Below are positions 53,375 to 62,957 of a stretch of DNA of 64,000 nucleotides, in pieces (position 1 is the first letter of the stretch; every line of letters starts with the position of its first letter). Location: contig NZ_JACVAA010000004.1 of the NCBI RefSeq assembly GCF_014851565.1, positions 558,001-622,000 of the forward strand, read 5' to 3'. Source of the DNA: Pseudomonas sp. PDM15 (GTDB taxonomy: Bacteria > Pseudomonadota > Gammaproteobacteria > Pseudomonadales > Pseudomonadaceae). The notes under the pieces were generated by a model, which was given only the letters and a program-made list of their open reading frames with translations, searched no databases and was not told where the DNA came from. The translations under genes and the position numbers were made by a program.

Positions 53375-53408
53375 TGTCAACATAGGGCGAGGTGTTGTCA
53401 GTGTCAAC
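53375..53408. promoter_or_regulatory. Candidate operator of the TetR regulator
   Basis: TGTCAACA at 53375-53382 and TGTTGTCA at 53393-53400 form an inverted repeat with one mismatch. A direct GTGTCAAC repeat (53401-53408) follows and includes the preferred GTG start of the TetR gene. Confidence 0.4.
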
Positions 53409-53988
53409 TTCTGAAGAAGGGCGTTCCTACCATCATGGTGATCTGCGCGCGGCGCTGCTGCGTGCGGCGCTAGAGTTGCTGGCGGAACGCGGTGAGGCGG
53501 GCATCAGCCTGCGTGAAGTGGCGCGCCGCGCCGAGGTCTCCCATAACGCGCCTTATCGCCATTTCGCCGACCGCGAGGCGCTGCTGGCGGCCCTGGCGGA
53601 GCAGGGTTTCAGCGAGCTGCTTGTGCGTATGCAGGATGCCGCGGGCGGGCTGGCAGCGGCGCAGCGCCTGGCGGCTCTGGGCCGTTGCTACGTGGCCTAC
53701 GCTCTGGAGCAGCGCGGCCTGTTCCGTCTTATGTTCGCCAGTGCCTTGGAGCGTGGCCGGTACCCGCAGTTGCAGGAGTCGGCAGCCCGCCTGCACGGGC
53801 AACTGGAGCTGGCGGTGGCGGCCCTGAAAGTGCCAGACACCGCCATTGCCAGCCTGTCGGCCTGGAGCCTGGTGCACGGGTTGTCGCAGTTGCTGCTGGA
53901 TGGTCAGGTGCCCGGCGGCGAAAACCCTGAGGCGCTGATCGAGCAGGTCACCCGCACATTTGCCGAGGGGCTGGGCGGTCGCGGCTAG
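53401..53988 (+). CDS. TetR family transcriptional regulator
   Basis: A 195-residue TetR protein. The HTH (GISLREVARRAEVSHNAPYR, then HFADREALLAALAEQGF) occupies residues about 10-55, followed by a ligand domain with the TetR_C WHG-like pattern (SAWSLVHGLSQLLLDGQ). GTG 53401 is preferred over GTG 53392 because GAGG lies eight bases upstream. The operator-like repeats over its start suggest autoregulation and control of the divergent DoxX-like gene. Confidence 0.88.
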   Translation: MSTSEEGRSYHHGDLRAALLRAALELLAERGEAGISLREVARRAEVSHNAPYRHFADREALLAALAEQGFSELLVRMQDAAGGLAAAQRLAALGRCYVAYALEQRGLFRLMFASALERGRYPQLQESAARLHGQLELAVAALKVPDTAIASLSAWSLVHGLSQLLLDGQVPGGENPEALIEQVTRTFAEGLGGRG

Positions 53989-54401
53989 CGATCAACTGGT
54001 TGCAGCTGATTGTCCGCCAGCCAGTCCAGCGCCAGTTCACGCAGGCGTGCCTGCTCATAGTGCTGCCATGTCTCGCGCACGTCCGGGAACTGCTTCAGGG
54101 CATTGAGAAAGGCACGCTGCTGGCGGCGCTCGGCCAGGGCTGCAGTGAGCGCGGCGTAAGCGTCAGGGTCGACCACCTCGCAGAGAAAATCCGCCATCAG
54201 GGCCAAGCGCTCGTCGGCGCTCAGCGGCTCCAGCGCCAGCAGGCGCTCGGGTTCTTCTTCCAGAAGCTGCTCGATCTGCGGATCTTCGCCTGCAGGCGGG
54301 ATATCCAGCAGCCGCCCGCTGAGCAGGTCGAGGCGCAGGTCCGCCTGGTCGTCGACCAGCGCGGCAGCCAGGCGGTCGATATCGATGGTCAGCGGGCGCA
54401 T
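53985..54401 (-). CDS. UPF0158 family protein
   Basis: A 138-residue cytoplasmic protein matching the UPF0158 pattern (LERRLL-like start, then ALKQFPDVRETWQHYEQARLRELALDWLA at the C-terminus). Function is unknown. It overlaps the 3' end of the TetR gene by four bases (convergent) and lies upstream of nothing else on its strand until rsmE, 52 bases away. Confidence 0.75.
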   Translation of the reverse strand: MRPLTIDIDRLAAALVDDQADLRLDLLSGRLLDIPPAGEDPQIEQLLEEEPERLLALEPLSADERLALMADFLCEVVDPDAYAALTAALAERRQQRAFLNALKQFPDVRETWQHYEQARLRELALDWLADNQLQPVDR

Positions 54402-54452
54402 ATCGGACTCCCCGGGCGAGGCGTGGAGTGCCAGGCTATGCCGGTGCGGCGT

Positions 54453-55160
54453 TCAGAACAAGCGTGCCAGCAGCGCCGTGACCGCCGTTTCCACGCGCAG
54501 GATACGCTCGCTCAGCTGCACTGGCGCCAGGCCGGCTTCCTGCAGCTTCTCCACCTCGTAGGGAATCCAGCCACCCTCCGGGCCGATGGCCAGGGTTACC
54601 GCCTCGCTCACCGCCCGTGGGCAGACGGGGTAGTCGCCGGGATGGCCGACCAGTCCCAGGGTGCCGGCGGCGATGGCCGGCAGGCGGTCCTCGACGAAGG
54701 GCTTGAAGCGCTTTTCGATGGTCACCTCGGGCAGTACGGTATCGCGCGCCTGTTCCAGGCCGAGGATAAGTTGCTCGCGGATGGCCTCGGGTTCGAGGAA
54801 GGGCGTCTGCCAGAAGCTCTTTTCCACCCGGTAGCTGTTGAGCAGCACCACGCGCGGCACGCCCATGGCGGCCGCGGTCTGCAGCACGCGCTTGAGCATC
54901 TTCGGGCGTGGCAGGGCCAGCAGCAGGGTCAGCGGCAGCTTGGCTGGCGGTGGCTGGTCCAGCTCCACCTGCAGCTCGGCGTGCTGCTCATCGAGTGCCA
55001 GCAGGGTGCCGCGGCCCATCAGGCCGCCGAGGCGGCCGACGCGCAGCTGGTCGCCGGCCTCGGCGCGGTGAACCTCGTGCAGGTGCTTGAGGCGCCGGCC
55101 TTCGAGCACGGCGCGATCGGCCGCGACGAAATCGGCGTCTTCCAGTAGCAGCAGGTTCAT
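54453..55160 (-). CDS. rsmE: 16S rRNA (uracil-1498-N3)-methyltransferase
   Basis: The 235-residue SPOUT methyltransferase has an N-terminal PUA-like domain and a C-terminal knot with [20 protein letters not shown] and [11 protein letters not shown], the RsmE signatures. It methylates U1498 of 16S rRNA. It overlaps tatC by four bases. Confidence 0.95.
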   Translation of the reverse strand: MNLLLLEDADFVAADRAVLEGRRLKHLHEVHRAEAGDQLRVGRLGGLMGRGTLLALDEQHAELQVELDQPPPAKLPLTLLLALPRPKMLKRVLQTAAAMGVPRVVLLNSYRVEKSFWQTPFLEPEAIREQLILGLEQARDTVLPEVTIEKRFKPFVEDRLPAIAAGTLGLVGHPGDYPVCPRAVSEAVTLAIGPEGGWIPYEVEKLQEAGLAPVQLSERILRVETAVTALLARLF

Positions 55161-55930
55161 TGCAGCGGTGCAGGCGGCTGGTCGTCGGACTCGACTTCCT
55201 CGTGCTCGCTACGCTTGCGCACCAGGCCGCCGAAGAACAGGCCGACCTCGAACAGCAGCCACATGGGCACGGCCAGCAGGGTCTGCGAGAAGATGTCCGG
55301 CGGGGTGAGGATCATGCCGACCACGAAGCAGCCGACGATCACATAGGGGCGGCTCTTGCGCAGGGTGTCGATGTCGACGATGCCGACCCACAGCACCAGA
55401 AACGTAGCGACCGGAATCTCGAAGGCCACGCCGAAGGCGAAGAACAGGGTGAGGACGAAGTCCAGGTACTCGTTGATGTCCGTCATCATCGCCACCCCGT
55501 CCGGGGTCACGCTGGCGAAGAAGTGGAACATCAGCGGGAACACCAGGAAGTAGGCGAAGGCCATGCCGCCATAGAACAAGAAGATGCTGGAGACCAGCAG
55601 CGGCATGGCGATGCGCTTCTCGTGCTTGTACAGCCCCGGCGCGATGAAGCCCCACACCTGGTGCAGGATGATCGGCACGGCTAGGAACAGCGAGCACCAG
55701 GCGGTCAGCTTGAACGGAGTGAGGAAGGGTGAGGCGACGCCGGTGGCGATCATCGTCGCGCCCTCCGGCAGGTAGGCGCGCAGCGGCGCCGAGACGAAGG
55801 TGTAGATGTCCTGGGCGAAGTAGAACAGCCCGGCGAATACGATGAAGATGGCGATCACGCAGCGCAGCAGGCGCGAGCGCAGCTCGGTGAGGTGCGCCAC
55901 CAGGGGCATCTCGCTGTTCTGTTCGGTCAT
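55157..55930 (-). CDS. tatC: Twin-arginine translocase subunit TatC
   Basis: The 257-residue inner-membrane protein has six spans. Conserved segments are [15 protein letters not shown] at the N-terminus (signal recognition) and [16 protein letters not shown], with the usual Pro and Glu residues. With TatB it forms the receptor for folded Tat substrates. It overlaps tatB by four bases. Confidence 0.97.
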   Translation of the reverse strand: MTEQNSEMPLVAHLTELRSRLLRCVIAIFIVFAGLFYFAQDIYTFVSAPLRAYLPEGATMIATGVASPFLTPFKLTAWCSLFLAVPIILHQVWGFIAPGLYKHEKRIAMPLLVSSIFLFYGGMAFAYFLVFPLMFHFFASVTPDGVAMMTDINEYLDFVLTLFFAFGVAFEIPVATFLVLWVGIVDIDTLRKSRPYVIVGCFVVGMILTPPDIFSQTLLAVPMWLLFEVGLFFGGLVRKRSEHEEVESDDQPPAPLQ

Positions 55931-56301
55931 GGCTGGCGCGGCGGCTCCGGATTGGCTGAGGAAGGGGCCGGGGGAGTGGCGGGTGCGCTGGTCGTCGGGG
56001 TGACGGGTACCTCAGGCTCGAGCTGCGGCGCCTGCGCGGGGGCGACAGGCGGTGCCGGTGGCTGGATCGACTGCTTGAGCTCGCGCTCCATCTGCAGGAT
56101 CTGCTCGTTGTGCAGCTGCCGACGAATCTCATCGGCGCCCATCTCGCGCTCCACTTCCGCCTTGATCGCGCCGAAGCTGCGCTTCAGCCTACCTATCCAC
56201 AGGCCGGCGGTGCGCGCCGCGCCGGGCAGGCGCTCGGGGCCGAAGACGATGAGCGCTACCAGCCCGACCAGCAGCAGCTCGGAGAAGCCGATATCGAACA
56301 C
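55927..56301 (-). CDS. tatB: Sec-independent translocase subunit TatB
   Basis: A 124-residue protein: N-terminal span [20 protein letters not shown], an amphipathic helix after [11 protein letters not shown], then a Pro/Ala-rich tail. This is the TatB pattern. Length is on the short side but normal for Pseudomonas. Confidence 0.95.
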   Translation of the reverse strand: MFDIGFSELLLVGLVALIVFGPERLPGAARTAGLWIGRLKRSFGAIKAEVEREMGADEIRRQLHNEQILQMERELKQSIQPPAPPVAPAQAPQLEPEVPVTPTTSAPATPPAPSSANPEPPRQP

Positions 56302-56304
56302 GCG

Positions 56305-56556
56305 TCAGTCCTTACGGGCCGGCTCTTCGACCTTCTGCGCCTGGGCGTCGATGGTCTGCGGCTTGTGCAGCTGCTCGCTCGCCGCGGGAGTTGGAGCTGG
56401 TTCGGCGGGCTTGTCTTCTTCGGTGTTCATCGCCTTGCGGAAGCCCTTGATGGTCTCGCCCAGGTCGGAGCCGAGGTTCTTCAGGCGCTTGGTGCCGAAC
56501 ACCAGCACCACCACGATCAGAATGACTACCCAGTGTTTCCAGTCAAAAATGCCCAT
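56305..56556 (-). CDS. tatA: Sec-independent translocase subunit TatA
   Basis: An 83-residue protein: [20 protein letters not shown] span, then [20 protein letters not shown] amphipathic helix. It forms the Tat pore. It follows hisE by about 21 bases in the hisI-hisE-tatABC-rsmE run. Confidence 0.97.
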   Translation of the reverse strand: MGIFDWKHWVVILIVVVLVFGTKRLKNLGSDLGETIKGFRKAMNTEEDKPAEPAPTPAASEQLHKPQTIDAQAQKVEEPARKD

Positions 56557-56577
56557 GCATCAGTCCTCGAAAAATGA

Positions 56578-56916
56578 TCAGTCGGAAGTAGTGGGGCGCG
56601 CCGCTTTCTCGTCGTGCCCGGAAAGACCGAAACGCCTGTCCAGCTCGTCCAGCACGGCCTGCGGGTGCTGGCCGAGGGCGGCGAGCATGACCAGGCTGTG
56701 GAACCAGAGGTCCGCGGTTTCGTAGATCAGGTCGCTGCAATCGCCGTTGATGGCCGCGTCCTTGGCCGCAAGAATGGTCTCGACCGACTCTTCGCCGACC
56801 TTCTCCAGAATCTTGTTCAGGCCCTTGTGATACAGGCTGGCCACGTAAGAGCTGTCCGGCGCCGCGCCTTTGCGCGCCTCCAGCACTTCGGCCAGGCGGG
56901 TAAGGGTGTCACTCAT
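56578..56916 (-). CDS. hisE: Phosphoribosyl-ATP pyrophosphatase
   Basis: The 112-residue enzyme catalyses the second step of histidine synthesis. The [19 protein letters not shown] and [14 protein letters not shown] motifs include the metal-binding Glu residues. The start at 56916 is the ATG overlapping the end of hisI by eight bases. Confidence 0.95.
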   Translation of the reverse strand: MSDTLTRLAEVLEARKGAAPDSSYVASLYHKGLNKILEKVGEESVETILAAKDAAINGDCSDLIYETADLWFHSLVMLAALGQHPQAVLDELDRRFGLSGHDEKAARPTTSD

Positions 56917-57307
56917 GCTTGTGTCCCTGGTAAATGGCATGCGGGTCTTTCAGTACCGGATCGACGCTGTGCCACGCACCATCTTCCCAGACCCGGTAAA
57001 AGCAACTTTCACGCCCGGTGTGGCAGGCGATGCCGCCGATCTGCTCGACCAGCAGGATGATCACGTCGGCGTCGCAATCCAGCCGCAGCTCATGCAGCTT
57101 CTGTACATGGCCGGAGTCTTCGCCCTTGCGCCACAGCTTGCCACGCGAACGTGACCAGTAGATGGCGCGCTGTTCGGCGGCGGTGAGGGTCAGGGCCTCG
57201 CGGTTCATCCAGGCCATCATCAGCACGCGGCCGGTCTTGTGATCCTGGGCGATGGCCGGGACCAGGCCATCCTCGTTCCAGCGAATTTCGTCGAGCCAGT
57301 CGGTCAT
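56909..57307 (-). CDS. hisI: Phosphoribosyl-AMP cyclohydrolase
   Basis: The 132-residue enzyme catalyses the third step of histidine synthesis. Zn/Mg-binding residues are visible in [12 protein letters not shown] and [24 protein letters not shown] is the family signature. Separate hisI and hisE genes, as here, are normal for Pseudomonas. Confidence 0.96.
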   Translation of the reverse strand: MTDWLDEIRWNEDGLVPAIAQDHKTGRVLMMAWMNREALTLTAAEQRAIYWSRSRGKLWRKGEDSGHVQKLHELRLDCDADVIILLVEQIGGIACHTGRESCFYRVWEDGAWHSVDPVLKDPHAIYQGHKHE

Positions 57308-57413
57308 TTCTCAATCCGCCCGATTCCGGGCACTTCGGTGGCGCGGCGTCGCGCCGGTTGCGCACCCTGTTGGTGCTTGAAACAGTCAGTGTGCCAGCCG
57401 GGCGCGATACTGG

Positions 57414-59009
57414 CTATCGGCGCAGGATCAGCGCCAGCCCGGCTGCGAGGCTTAGCCAGGCGGCCCAGGCCGTCGGCACCAGAGCCAGGCCCTGGCTGAC
57501 GCCACCGGCTACCAGGGCCGCGCCGAGCAGGCGCAGCGGCCACTGGTCGCGTTGCTCGCGCCACGGCGGTGGCGGGTCGCTGGCGTGTGGCTGGCTCATG
57601 CGTTCGAGCAGGTCGCGGGCCATGTTGGCGAAGTGCGGCACCTGCTCTGCCTGGCTCTGCAGGTTGTGCAGCAGGTTGCGCGGGCTGACGCGCTCGCGCA
57701 TCCAGCGTTCGAGGAACGGCTGGGCGGTACTCCACAGGTCCAGGTCCGGATACAGCTGGCGGCCAAGGCCCTCGATGTTGAGCAGGGTCTTCTGCAGCAG
57801 CACCAGTTGCGGCTGCACTTCCATGTTGAAGCGGCGGGCGGTCTGGAACAGGCGCAGCAGCAGCTGGCCGAAGGAGATGTCCTTCAGCGGCTTCTCGAAG
57901 ATCGGCTCGCACACGGTGCGGATGGCCGCCTCGAAGTCGTTGACCCGGGTTTCCGCCGGCACCCAGCCGGAGTCGATGTGCAGCTGCGCGACCTTGCGGT
58001 AGTCGCGCTTGAAGAAGGCGATCAGGTTGCGCGCCAGGTAGTCCTGGTCCTCGGGGGTTAGGCTGCCGACGATGCCGCAGTCGATGGCGATGTATTGCGG
58101 GCTCCACGGCGTGCGGGTGGCGACGAAGATGTTGCCGGGGTGCATGTCGGCGTGGAAGAAGCTGTCGCGGAACACCTGGGTGAAGAAGATCTCCACGCCG
58201 CGCTCGGCCAGCAGTTTCATGTTGGTGCGCTGGTCGGCAAGGGTCGCCAGGTCGGTCACCGGCACGCCGTAGATGCGTTCCATCACCAGCACCTTGGGCC
58301 TGCACCAGTCCCAGTGCACCTGCGGCACGTAGAGCAGCGGCGAGTCCTGGAAGTTGCGCCGCAGCTGGCTGGCGTTGGCCGCCTCGCGCAGCAGATCGAG
58401 CTCGTCGTAGATGGTCTTCTCGTAGTCGCTAACCACCTCCATCGGGCGCAGGCGTCGGGCGTCGGCCGAGGCCTTCTCGGCGATGCGCGCGGCGAGGAAC
58501 AGCCAGGCCAGGTCCGAGCGAATGATCGGCCGCAGGTTGGGGCGGATCACCTTGACCACCACTTCCTCGCCGCTCTTCAGCTGCGCGGCATGCACCTGGG
58601 CGATGGACGCGGAGGCCAGCGGGGCCACGTCGAAGCGGGCGAACACCTCGCCAACCTTGGCGCCGAGCTGCTGCTCGATGCGCTCCACGGCGTGCTCCGG
58701 GTCGAACGGCGGCACCTGGTCCTGCAGGCGTGCCAGTTCCTCGGCCACGTCCGGTGGCAGCAGATCGCGGCGGGTGGACAGCAGCTGGCCGAACTTGATG
58801 AAGATCGGACCGAGGTCTTCCAGCGCCAGGCGCAGGGCCTCGCCGCGGCTCAGTTCGAGCTGGCGTCGCGGCAGCCAGCGCCAGGGCAGGGCGAAGCGCA
58901 GGGCGCGCATCCAGGTGGGCAGCGGCAGGTTGAGTAGCAGGTCGTCCAGGCGGTAGCGGATGACCACGCGCAGGATGCGCAGCAGGCGGCGGGTGGCGAG
59001 CAGCTTCAT
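57414..59009 (-). CDS. ubiB: Ubiquinone biosynthesis kinase-like protein UbiB
   Basis: The 531-residue ABC1/ADCK-type protein-kinase-like protein is needed for coenzyme Q biosynthesis. It has the KxGQ motif ([19 protein letters not shown]), the Ala-rich nucleotide loop ([11 protein letters not shown]) and [17 protein letters not shown] catalytic segments. Two C-terminal membrane spans follow. It overlaps ubiJ by four bases. Confidence 0.96.
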   Translation of the reverse strand: MKLLATRRLLRILRVVIRYRLDDLLLNLPLPTWMRALRFALPWRWLPRRQLELSRGEALRLALEDLGPIFIKFGQLLSTRRDLLPPDVAEELARLQDQVPPFDPEHAVERIEQQLGAKVGEVFARFDVAPLASASIAQVHAAQLKSGEEVVVKVIRPNLRPIIRSDLAWLFLAARIAEKASADARRLRPMEVVSDYEKTIYDELDLLREAANASQLRRNFQDSPLLYVPQVHWDWCRPKVLVMERIYGVPVTDLATLADQRTNMKLLAERGVEIFFTQVFRDSFFHADMHPGNIFVATRTPWSPQYIAIDCGIVGSLTPEDQDYLARNLIAFFKRDYRKVAQLHIDSGWVPAETRVNDFEAAIRTVCEPIFEKPLKDISFGQLLLRLFQTARRFNMEVQPQLVLLQKTLLNIEGLGRQLYPDLDLWSTAQPFLERWMRERVSPRNLLHNLQSQAEQVPHFANMARDLLERMSQPHASDPPPPWREQRDQWPLRLLGAALVAGGVSQGLALVPTAWAAWLSLAAGLALILRR

Positions 59010-59620
59010 GCGTCGGGTTTCATTCTTCTGGCGAGGCGCTCGAGGCGGGCGTCGAGGCGGTCGAGGGCGAGCTTGAGGTCGTCCAGTTCGGTAAAGCGGG
59101 CCTGGGCTTCGCGCTCGCCGACCAGGCTGCGCGATTCCTCGGCCAGGTAGTCGGCGAGGGTCTGGCGCAGGCTGTCGAGGCTGTCGCCGGCCCAGTTCAC
59201 CCGGCTGCGCAGGTGGCTGGCGAGCAATGTGCTGCCGATCGGGCCGAGCCAGCGCGACAGCTCGTATTCCCAGTCCAGCTCCAAGTCCTGGAGGATGCCG
59301 GCCAGTTCCAGCAACACGGCGCTGTCGCCACTCAGGCTGACTTCCGGGCGGTGCAGGATGGCGGTCTTGTCCTTGGCCAGTGCCAGGCGCAGCAGGCTGC
59401 TGGCCGGGGCGCTAAGGATGCAGTCGGCATTGCCCCACTGGCTGGCCAGTTGTAGGCCGTCCTCGCCGGGCAGGATGAACAGTTTGAGTGCCGGACTCTG
59501 GCAGTCGACTTCGATCACTGCGCCTTCCAGTCGGGCCAGGCGCGGCAGCGCGGTGCTGTCCATCTGCAGCACGCGGTTGAGGCCGAGCTCGACGCCGGCC
59601 AGCAGACCGGTGAGCAGCAT
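59006..59620 (-). CDS. ubiJ: Ubiquinone biosynthesis accessory factor UbiJ (SCP2 domain)
   Basis: A 204-residue protein with an N-terminal SCP2-like lipid-binding domain ([20 protein letters not shown]) and a C-terminal coiled coil (about 160-200). UbiJ scaffolds the Ubi enzymes. It lies between ubiE and ubiB with overlapping ends. Confidence 0.92.
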   Translation of the reverse strand: MLLTGLLAGVELGLNRVLQMDSTALPRLARLEGAVIEVDCQSPALKLFILPGEDGLQLASQWGNADCILSAPASSLLRLALAKDKTAILHRPEVSLSGDSAVLLELAGILQDLELDWEYELSRWLGPIGSTLLASHLRSRVNWAGDSLDSLRQTLADYLAEESRSLVGEREAQARFTELDDLKLALDRLDARLERLARRMKPDA

Positions 59621-60390
59621 CAGGGTTTGATACCGCGGTGCAGGGCGACAATGCCGCCGGTCATGTTGTGGTAGGTGACGCGTTCGAAGCCGGCCTCGAC
59701 CATCATGGCCTTGAGGGTTTCCTGATCCGGGTGCATGCGGATCGATTCGGCCAGGTAGCGGTAGCTGTCGGAGTCGTTGGTGATCAGCTTGCCGGCCAGC
59801 GGCATGAAGCTGAACGAGTAGGTGTCGTAGACCTTGGCCAGCAGCGGGTTGCCGGGCTTGGAGAACTCCAGCACCAGCAGGCGGCCACCGGGCTTGAGCA
59901 CGCGCAGCATCGAGCGCAGGGCGTCTTCCTTGTGGGTGACATTGCGCAGGCCGAAGGCGATGGTGACCACGTCGAAATGGTTGTCCGGGAACGGCAGCTT
60001 CTCGGCATCGGCCTGGACGAACACCACGTTGCCGGCCACGCCCTTGTCGAGCAGACGATCACGACCGACCTTGAGCATCGAGTCATTGATATCGGCGAGG
60101 ACGACTTCACCGGTCGGTCCGACCAGGCTGGAGAACTTGCGGGTGAGGTCGCCGGTGCCGCCGGCGATATCCAGCACGCGATTGCCCGGGCGCACGCCCG
60201 ACAGCTCGATGGTGAAGCGCTTCCACAAGCGGTGCAGGCCGCCGGAGAGCACGTCGTTCATCAGGTCGTACTTGGCCGCCACCGAGTGGAAGACTTCCGC
60301 CACCTTTTCCGCCTTCTGGCTTTCCGGCACATCCTGGAAGCCGAAGTGGGTGGTCTGTTCCTGCTCTGGGGCCTTGCGCGGGTCGTTCAT
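59620..60390 (-). CDS. ubiE: Ubiquinone/menaquinone C-methyltransferase
   Basis: The 256-residue SAM-dependent enzyme methylates the quinone ring. SAM motif [14 protein letters not shown] lies near residue 74; UbiE signatures [19 protein letters not shown] and [19 protein letters not shown] are present. It starts the ubiE-ubiJ-ubiB operon, divergent from the PHA-system gene. Confidence 0.97.
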   Translation of the reverse strand: MNDPRKAPEQEQTTHFGFQDVPESQKAEKVAEVFHSVAAKYDLMNDVLSGGLHRLWKRFTIELSGVRPGNRVLDIAGGTGDLTRKFSSLVGPTGEVVLADINDSMLKVGRDRLLDKGVAGNVVFVQADAEKLPFPDNHFDVVTIAFGLRNVTHKEDALRSMLRVLKPGGRLLVLEFSKPGNPLLAKVYDTYSFSFMPLAGKLITNDSDSYRYLAESIRMHPDQETLKAMMVEAGFERVTYHNMTGGIVALHRGIKP

Positions 60391-60505
60391 GTCGCCGTCA
60401 CCTGAATCGAAGTGGCGGCCATTCTAAACCCGCAGCCGGCCTTTGTCTTGGCGCCGGGCGGAGCTGATATAGTCGCGTGACACAAGGTCGCAGCAGGAGT
60501 CGCAC

Positions 60506-60784
60506 ATGTCCCGCATCACCGTCGAACGCACCCATTCCCTTGGCCTGGCCGTTGCCCGCGAGAAGGCCGAGGCGCTGGCCCAGCGCCTGGCCAGCGAGTA
60601 CGACGTGAAGTACCGCTGGAGCGGCGACACCCTGGAGTTCAAGCGCAGCGGCGCCGACGGCACCATCGCGGTGGGCGATTCCAGCGTACGCGTGGAGCTC
60701 AAGCTCGGTCTGCTGCTGTCCGCGCTGGGCGGCACCATCAAGCGCGAGATCGAGGAGACCCTCGACAAGCATCTGCAGGCCTGA
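60506..60784 (+). CDS. Polyhydroxyalkanoic acid system family protein
   Basis: A 92-residue protein of the PHA_gran_rgn family (PF09650): RTHSLGLAVAREKAEALAQR, then YRWSGDTLEFKRSGADGTI. Such genes sit between ubiE and phaI in Pseudomonas. The role is unproven but is tied to PHA granules. ATG 60506 has CAGGAG upstream. Confidence 0.85.
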   Translation: MSRITVERTHSLGLAVAREKAEALAQRLASEYDVKYRWSGDTLEFKRSGADGTIAVGDSSVRVELKLGLLLSALGGTIKREIEETLDKHLQA

Positions 60785-60880
60785 CGTCCCCTAGTATGTG
60801 ATTTCTAATTTTCTTCACTACCTTGCGCTCAAGTCCTGGTACAGGACGACCAGTCCATCACTTTGAGCGAGAGGTGCACC

Positions 60881-61333
60881 ATGGCCACTAAAGTTGCCGC
60901 GAAGAAGAAAGTCGCAGTCGAGAAAGTCGAAGACAAACTCACCGTTCTGACCGACGTCAAAGCCTATGCCCGCAAGGTCTGGCTGGCTGGTCTGGGTGCC
61001 TACGCCAAGGCCGGTGCCGAAGGCGCCGACTACTTCAAGGAACTGGTCAAGGCCGGCGAAGGCGTCGAGAAGCAGGGCAAGAAACTGGTGAACGAGCAGG
61101 TCGATGCTGCTAACAGCCAGATCGAGTCCCAGCTCAAGAGCGTCAAGAGCAGCGTCTCCGAAGTCAAAGGCAAGGTCGAAGTGCAATTCGACAAGATCGA
61201 AAAGGCCTTCGACAATCGTGTAGCCAGCGCTCTGAACCGTCTGGGTATTCCCTCCAAGCAGGATGTTGAGGCACTCTCTGCTAAGCTGGACGAGTTGAAT
61301 GCTTTGCTTGAGCGAGTGGCGCGTACCCAATAA
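60881..61333 (+). CDS. phaI: PHA granule-associated phasin PhaI
   Basis: A 150-residue phasin: basic start AAKKKVAVEKVEDKL, then a Pseudomonas phasin domain (KAYARKVWLAGLGAYAKAGAEG) with heptad coiled coil to the C-terminus. It coats medium-chain PHA granules. It is 10 bases upstream of phaF and cotranscribed with it. Confidence 0.93.
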   Translation: MATKVAAKKKVAVEKVEDKLTVLTDVKAYARKVWLAGLGAYAKAGAEGADYFKELVKAGEGVEKQGKKLVNEQVDAANSQIESQLKSVKSSVSEVKGKVEVQFDKIEKAFDNRVASALNRLGIPSKQDVEALSAKLDELNALLERVARTQ

Positions 61334-61343
61334 GGAGAGCAGG

Positions 61344-62189
61344 ATGGCTGTTAAGAAACCTACCGCTGCAAAACCGGCGGCTAAACCGGCAGTGAAAAAA
61401 CCGGCTGCCAAGAAGGAAAGCAACTCCTGGATCGGCGAGATCGAGAAGTACTCGCGCCAGATCTGGCTGGCCGGCCTCGGCGCCTATTCCAAGATCAGCA
61501 ACGACGGCAACAAGCTGTTCGATGGCCTGGTCAAGGACGGCGAGAAGGCCGAGAAGAAAGCCAAGACCGAAGTCGACAAGCAACTGGGTGTGGTCAAGTC
61601 CAGCGTCGGCAGCACCGTCGGTTCGGCCAAGTCGAAAGTCGACGAAGTCAAAGGCAAGGCCATCGGCAAGTGGAGCGAGCTGGAAGAGGCTTTCGACAAG
61701 CGTCTTAACAGCGCCATCTCCCGTCTGGGCGTACCGAGCCGCAACGAAGTGAAGTCGCTGCAGACCAAGGTCGACAGCCTGACCAAGCAGATCGAGAAGC
61801 TCACCGGTGTATCGGTGAAGTCGGTCAAGCCGGTCGCCAAGGCCGCTGCCAAGCCGGCAGCCAAACCTGCTGCTAAGCCAGCTGCCAAGGCCGCCGCTAA
61901 ACCGGTCGCCAAGCCCGCTGCCAAAGCTGCCGCCAAGCCCGCTGCGAAGCCTGCAGCCAAGGCTGCTGCCAAACCAGCCGCCAAGCCTGCGGCGAAACCG
62001 GCTGCAGCCAAGCCCGCTGCAAAACCGGCCGCCAAGCCGGCTGCCGCGAAGAAGCCAGTGGTGAAGAAAGCCGCTGCGCCGAAGCCTGCCGCCAAACCGG
62101 TTGCTGCCAAGCCTGCCGCTCCGGCGCCGGCTCCGGCTGCTACCCCGGCTCCGGCCGCGGCACCGGCAACGCCCGCAACTCCGTCCTGA
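61344..62189 (+). CDS. phaF: PHA granule-associated protein PhaF
   Basis: A 281-residue protein: an N-terminal phasin domain paralogous to PhaI (RQIWLAGLGAYSKISNDGNK), then a long histone-like C-terminal tail of AAKP repeats (about residues 165-255). The tail binds DNA non-specifically and helps distribute granules to daughter cells. GGAG precedes ATG 61344. A hairpin terminator follows. Confidence 0.95.
   Translation: MAVKKPTAAKPAAKPAVKKPAAKKESNSWIGEIEKYSRQIWLAGLGAYSKISNDGNKLFDGLVKDGEKAEKKAKTEVDKQLGVVKSSVGSTVGSAKSKVDEVKGKAIGKWSELEEAFDKRLNSAISRLGVPSRNEVKSLQTKVDSLTKQIEKLTGVSVKSVKPVAKAAAKPAAKPAAKPAAKAAAKPVAKPAAKAAAKPAAKPAAKAAAKPAAKPAAKPAAAKPAAKPAAKPAAAKKPVVKKAAAPKPAAKPVAAKPAAPAPAPAATPAPAAAPATPATPS
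61845..62070 (+). repeat. AAKP-coding repeat region of phaF
   Basis: Tandem GCCGCCAAGCCG-type 12-base units, coding for Ala-Ala-Lys-Pro variants, lie in the DNA-binding tail of PhaF. Unit number is likely to vary between strains. Confidence 0.8.
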
Positions 62190-62204
62190 TTCCCTCAGGA
62201 TGTA

Positions 62205-62233
62205 CAAACGCCCGGCCTAGTGCCGGGCGTTTG
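62205..62233. terminator. Hairpin terminator between convergent phaF and phaD
   Basis: Perfect 12-bp arms CAAACGCCCGGC / GCCGGGCGTTTG with a five-base loop. The T tract is weak on both sides, so it may serve both strands. Confidence 0.7.
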
Positions 62234-62265
62234 CATTTCAGGGGCCGGGAAAACGCTGTGAGTAT

Positions 62266-62880
62266 TCAGGCTTCGAGGTAACGATGGGCGATGCGTTCGG
62301 CGGCGTGGCGCGACTCTTCGGCGAGATGCGGGGCAACCAGCATCATGATCTGGAACACCACCAGGCGCACTTCGCCGCTGGCGCCGAGGATGCGTTGGTA
62401 GTCGAGGGAGAACAGCAGGGTCAGGGTGATCTGCTCCACCAGCTGGCCGAGAGCCTCGGTATCGCTACGCAGCTGGCCCAGTGCTTTGAGCCTAGCCAGC
62501 AGGCTGGCCAGGGTGCGCTTGAGCTGATTCAGCCACTGACGAATGCCGCGCGCCAGTTTGGGCAGGCGCCCGGAGAGGTTGGACAGGTCCTGGAACAGGA
62601 AGCGGTATGAGGCCAGGCGCTCGACGATCAGGTGCAGGAACAGCCAGTAGTCCTCGGCGCCCAGCTCGGCTTCGTGGGGTGGATCGAGCAGCGGGGCCAG
62701 TTCGGCCTGGAAGCGCTCGAACAACTCCATCACCAGCGGCTCCTTTCCGTGGAAGTGGTAATAGAGATTGCCGGGGCTGATGCCCATCTCGGTGGCGATT
62801 TCGAGGGTGGAGACGTTGGGCTCGCCCTGGTCGTTGAACAGCTGCAGAGCAGTTTCGAGGATGCGGTCGCGGGTCTTCAT
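62266..62880 (-). CDS. phaD: TetR-type PHA regulator PhaD
   Basis: A 204-residue TetR-like protein with HTH (NVSTLEIATEMGISPGNLYY, then HFHGKEPLVMEL) at residues 1-60. PhaD activates phaC1 and phaI transcription in P. putida. It is placed as expected, between phaC2 and phaF, convergent with phaIF. ATG 62880 gives MKTRDRILETALQLF. Confidence 0.93.
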   Translation of the reverse strand: MKTRDRILETALQLFNDQGEPNVSTLEIATEMGISPGNLYYHFHGKEPLVMELFERFQAELAPLLDPPHEAELGAEDYWLFLHLIVERLASYRFLFQDLSNLSGRLPKLARGIRQWLNQLKRTLASLLARLKALGQLRSDTEALGQLVEQITLTLLFSLDYQRILGASGEVRLVVFQIMMLVAPHLAEESRHAAERIAHRYLEA

Positions 62881-62920
62881 TCCATGATCTTGTCTGGCCG
62901 CCGGAGCCTCGACGATAACC

Positions 62921-62940
62921 GGCCGGGCTTGTGCCCGGCC
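62921..62940 (-). other. Hairpin between phaC and phaD
   Basis: GGCCGGGC / GCCCGGCC arms with a TTGT loop, in the 77-base gap between the PHA synthase stop and the phaD start. There is no T tract on the minus strand, so it is more likely an RNA-processing or partial-attenuation element than a full terminator. Confidence 0.45.
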
Positions 62941-62957
62941 AGTGTTTTCGCCATGCC

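Noticed and set aside
57308..57413. Possible small gene between hisI and ubiB
   Set aside because: Only shadow frames of ubiB run through it; no start signal or conserved motif was seen.
61845..62070. Possible CRISPR-like or minisatellite array
   Set aside because: The repeats are 12-base codon units of the PhaF AAKP tail and have no spacers.
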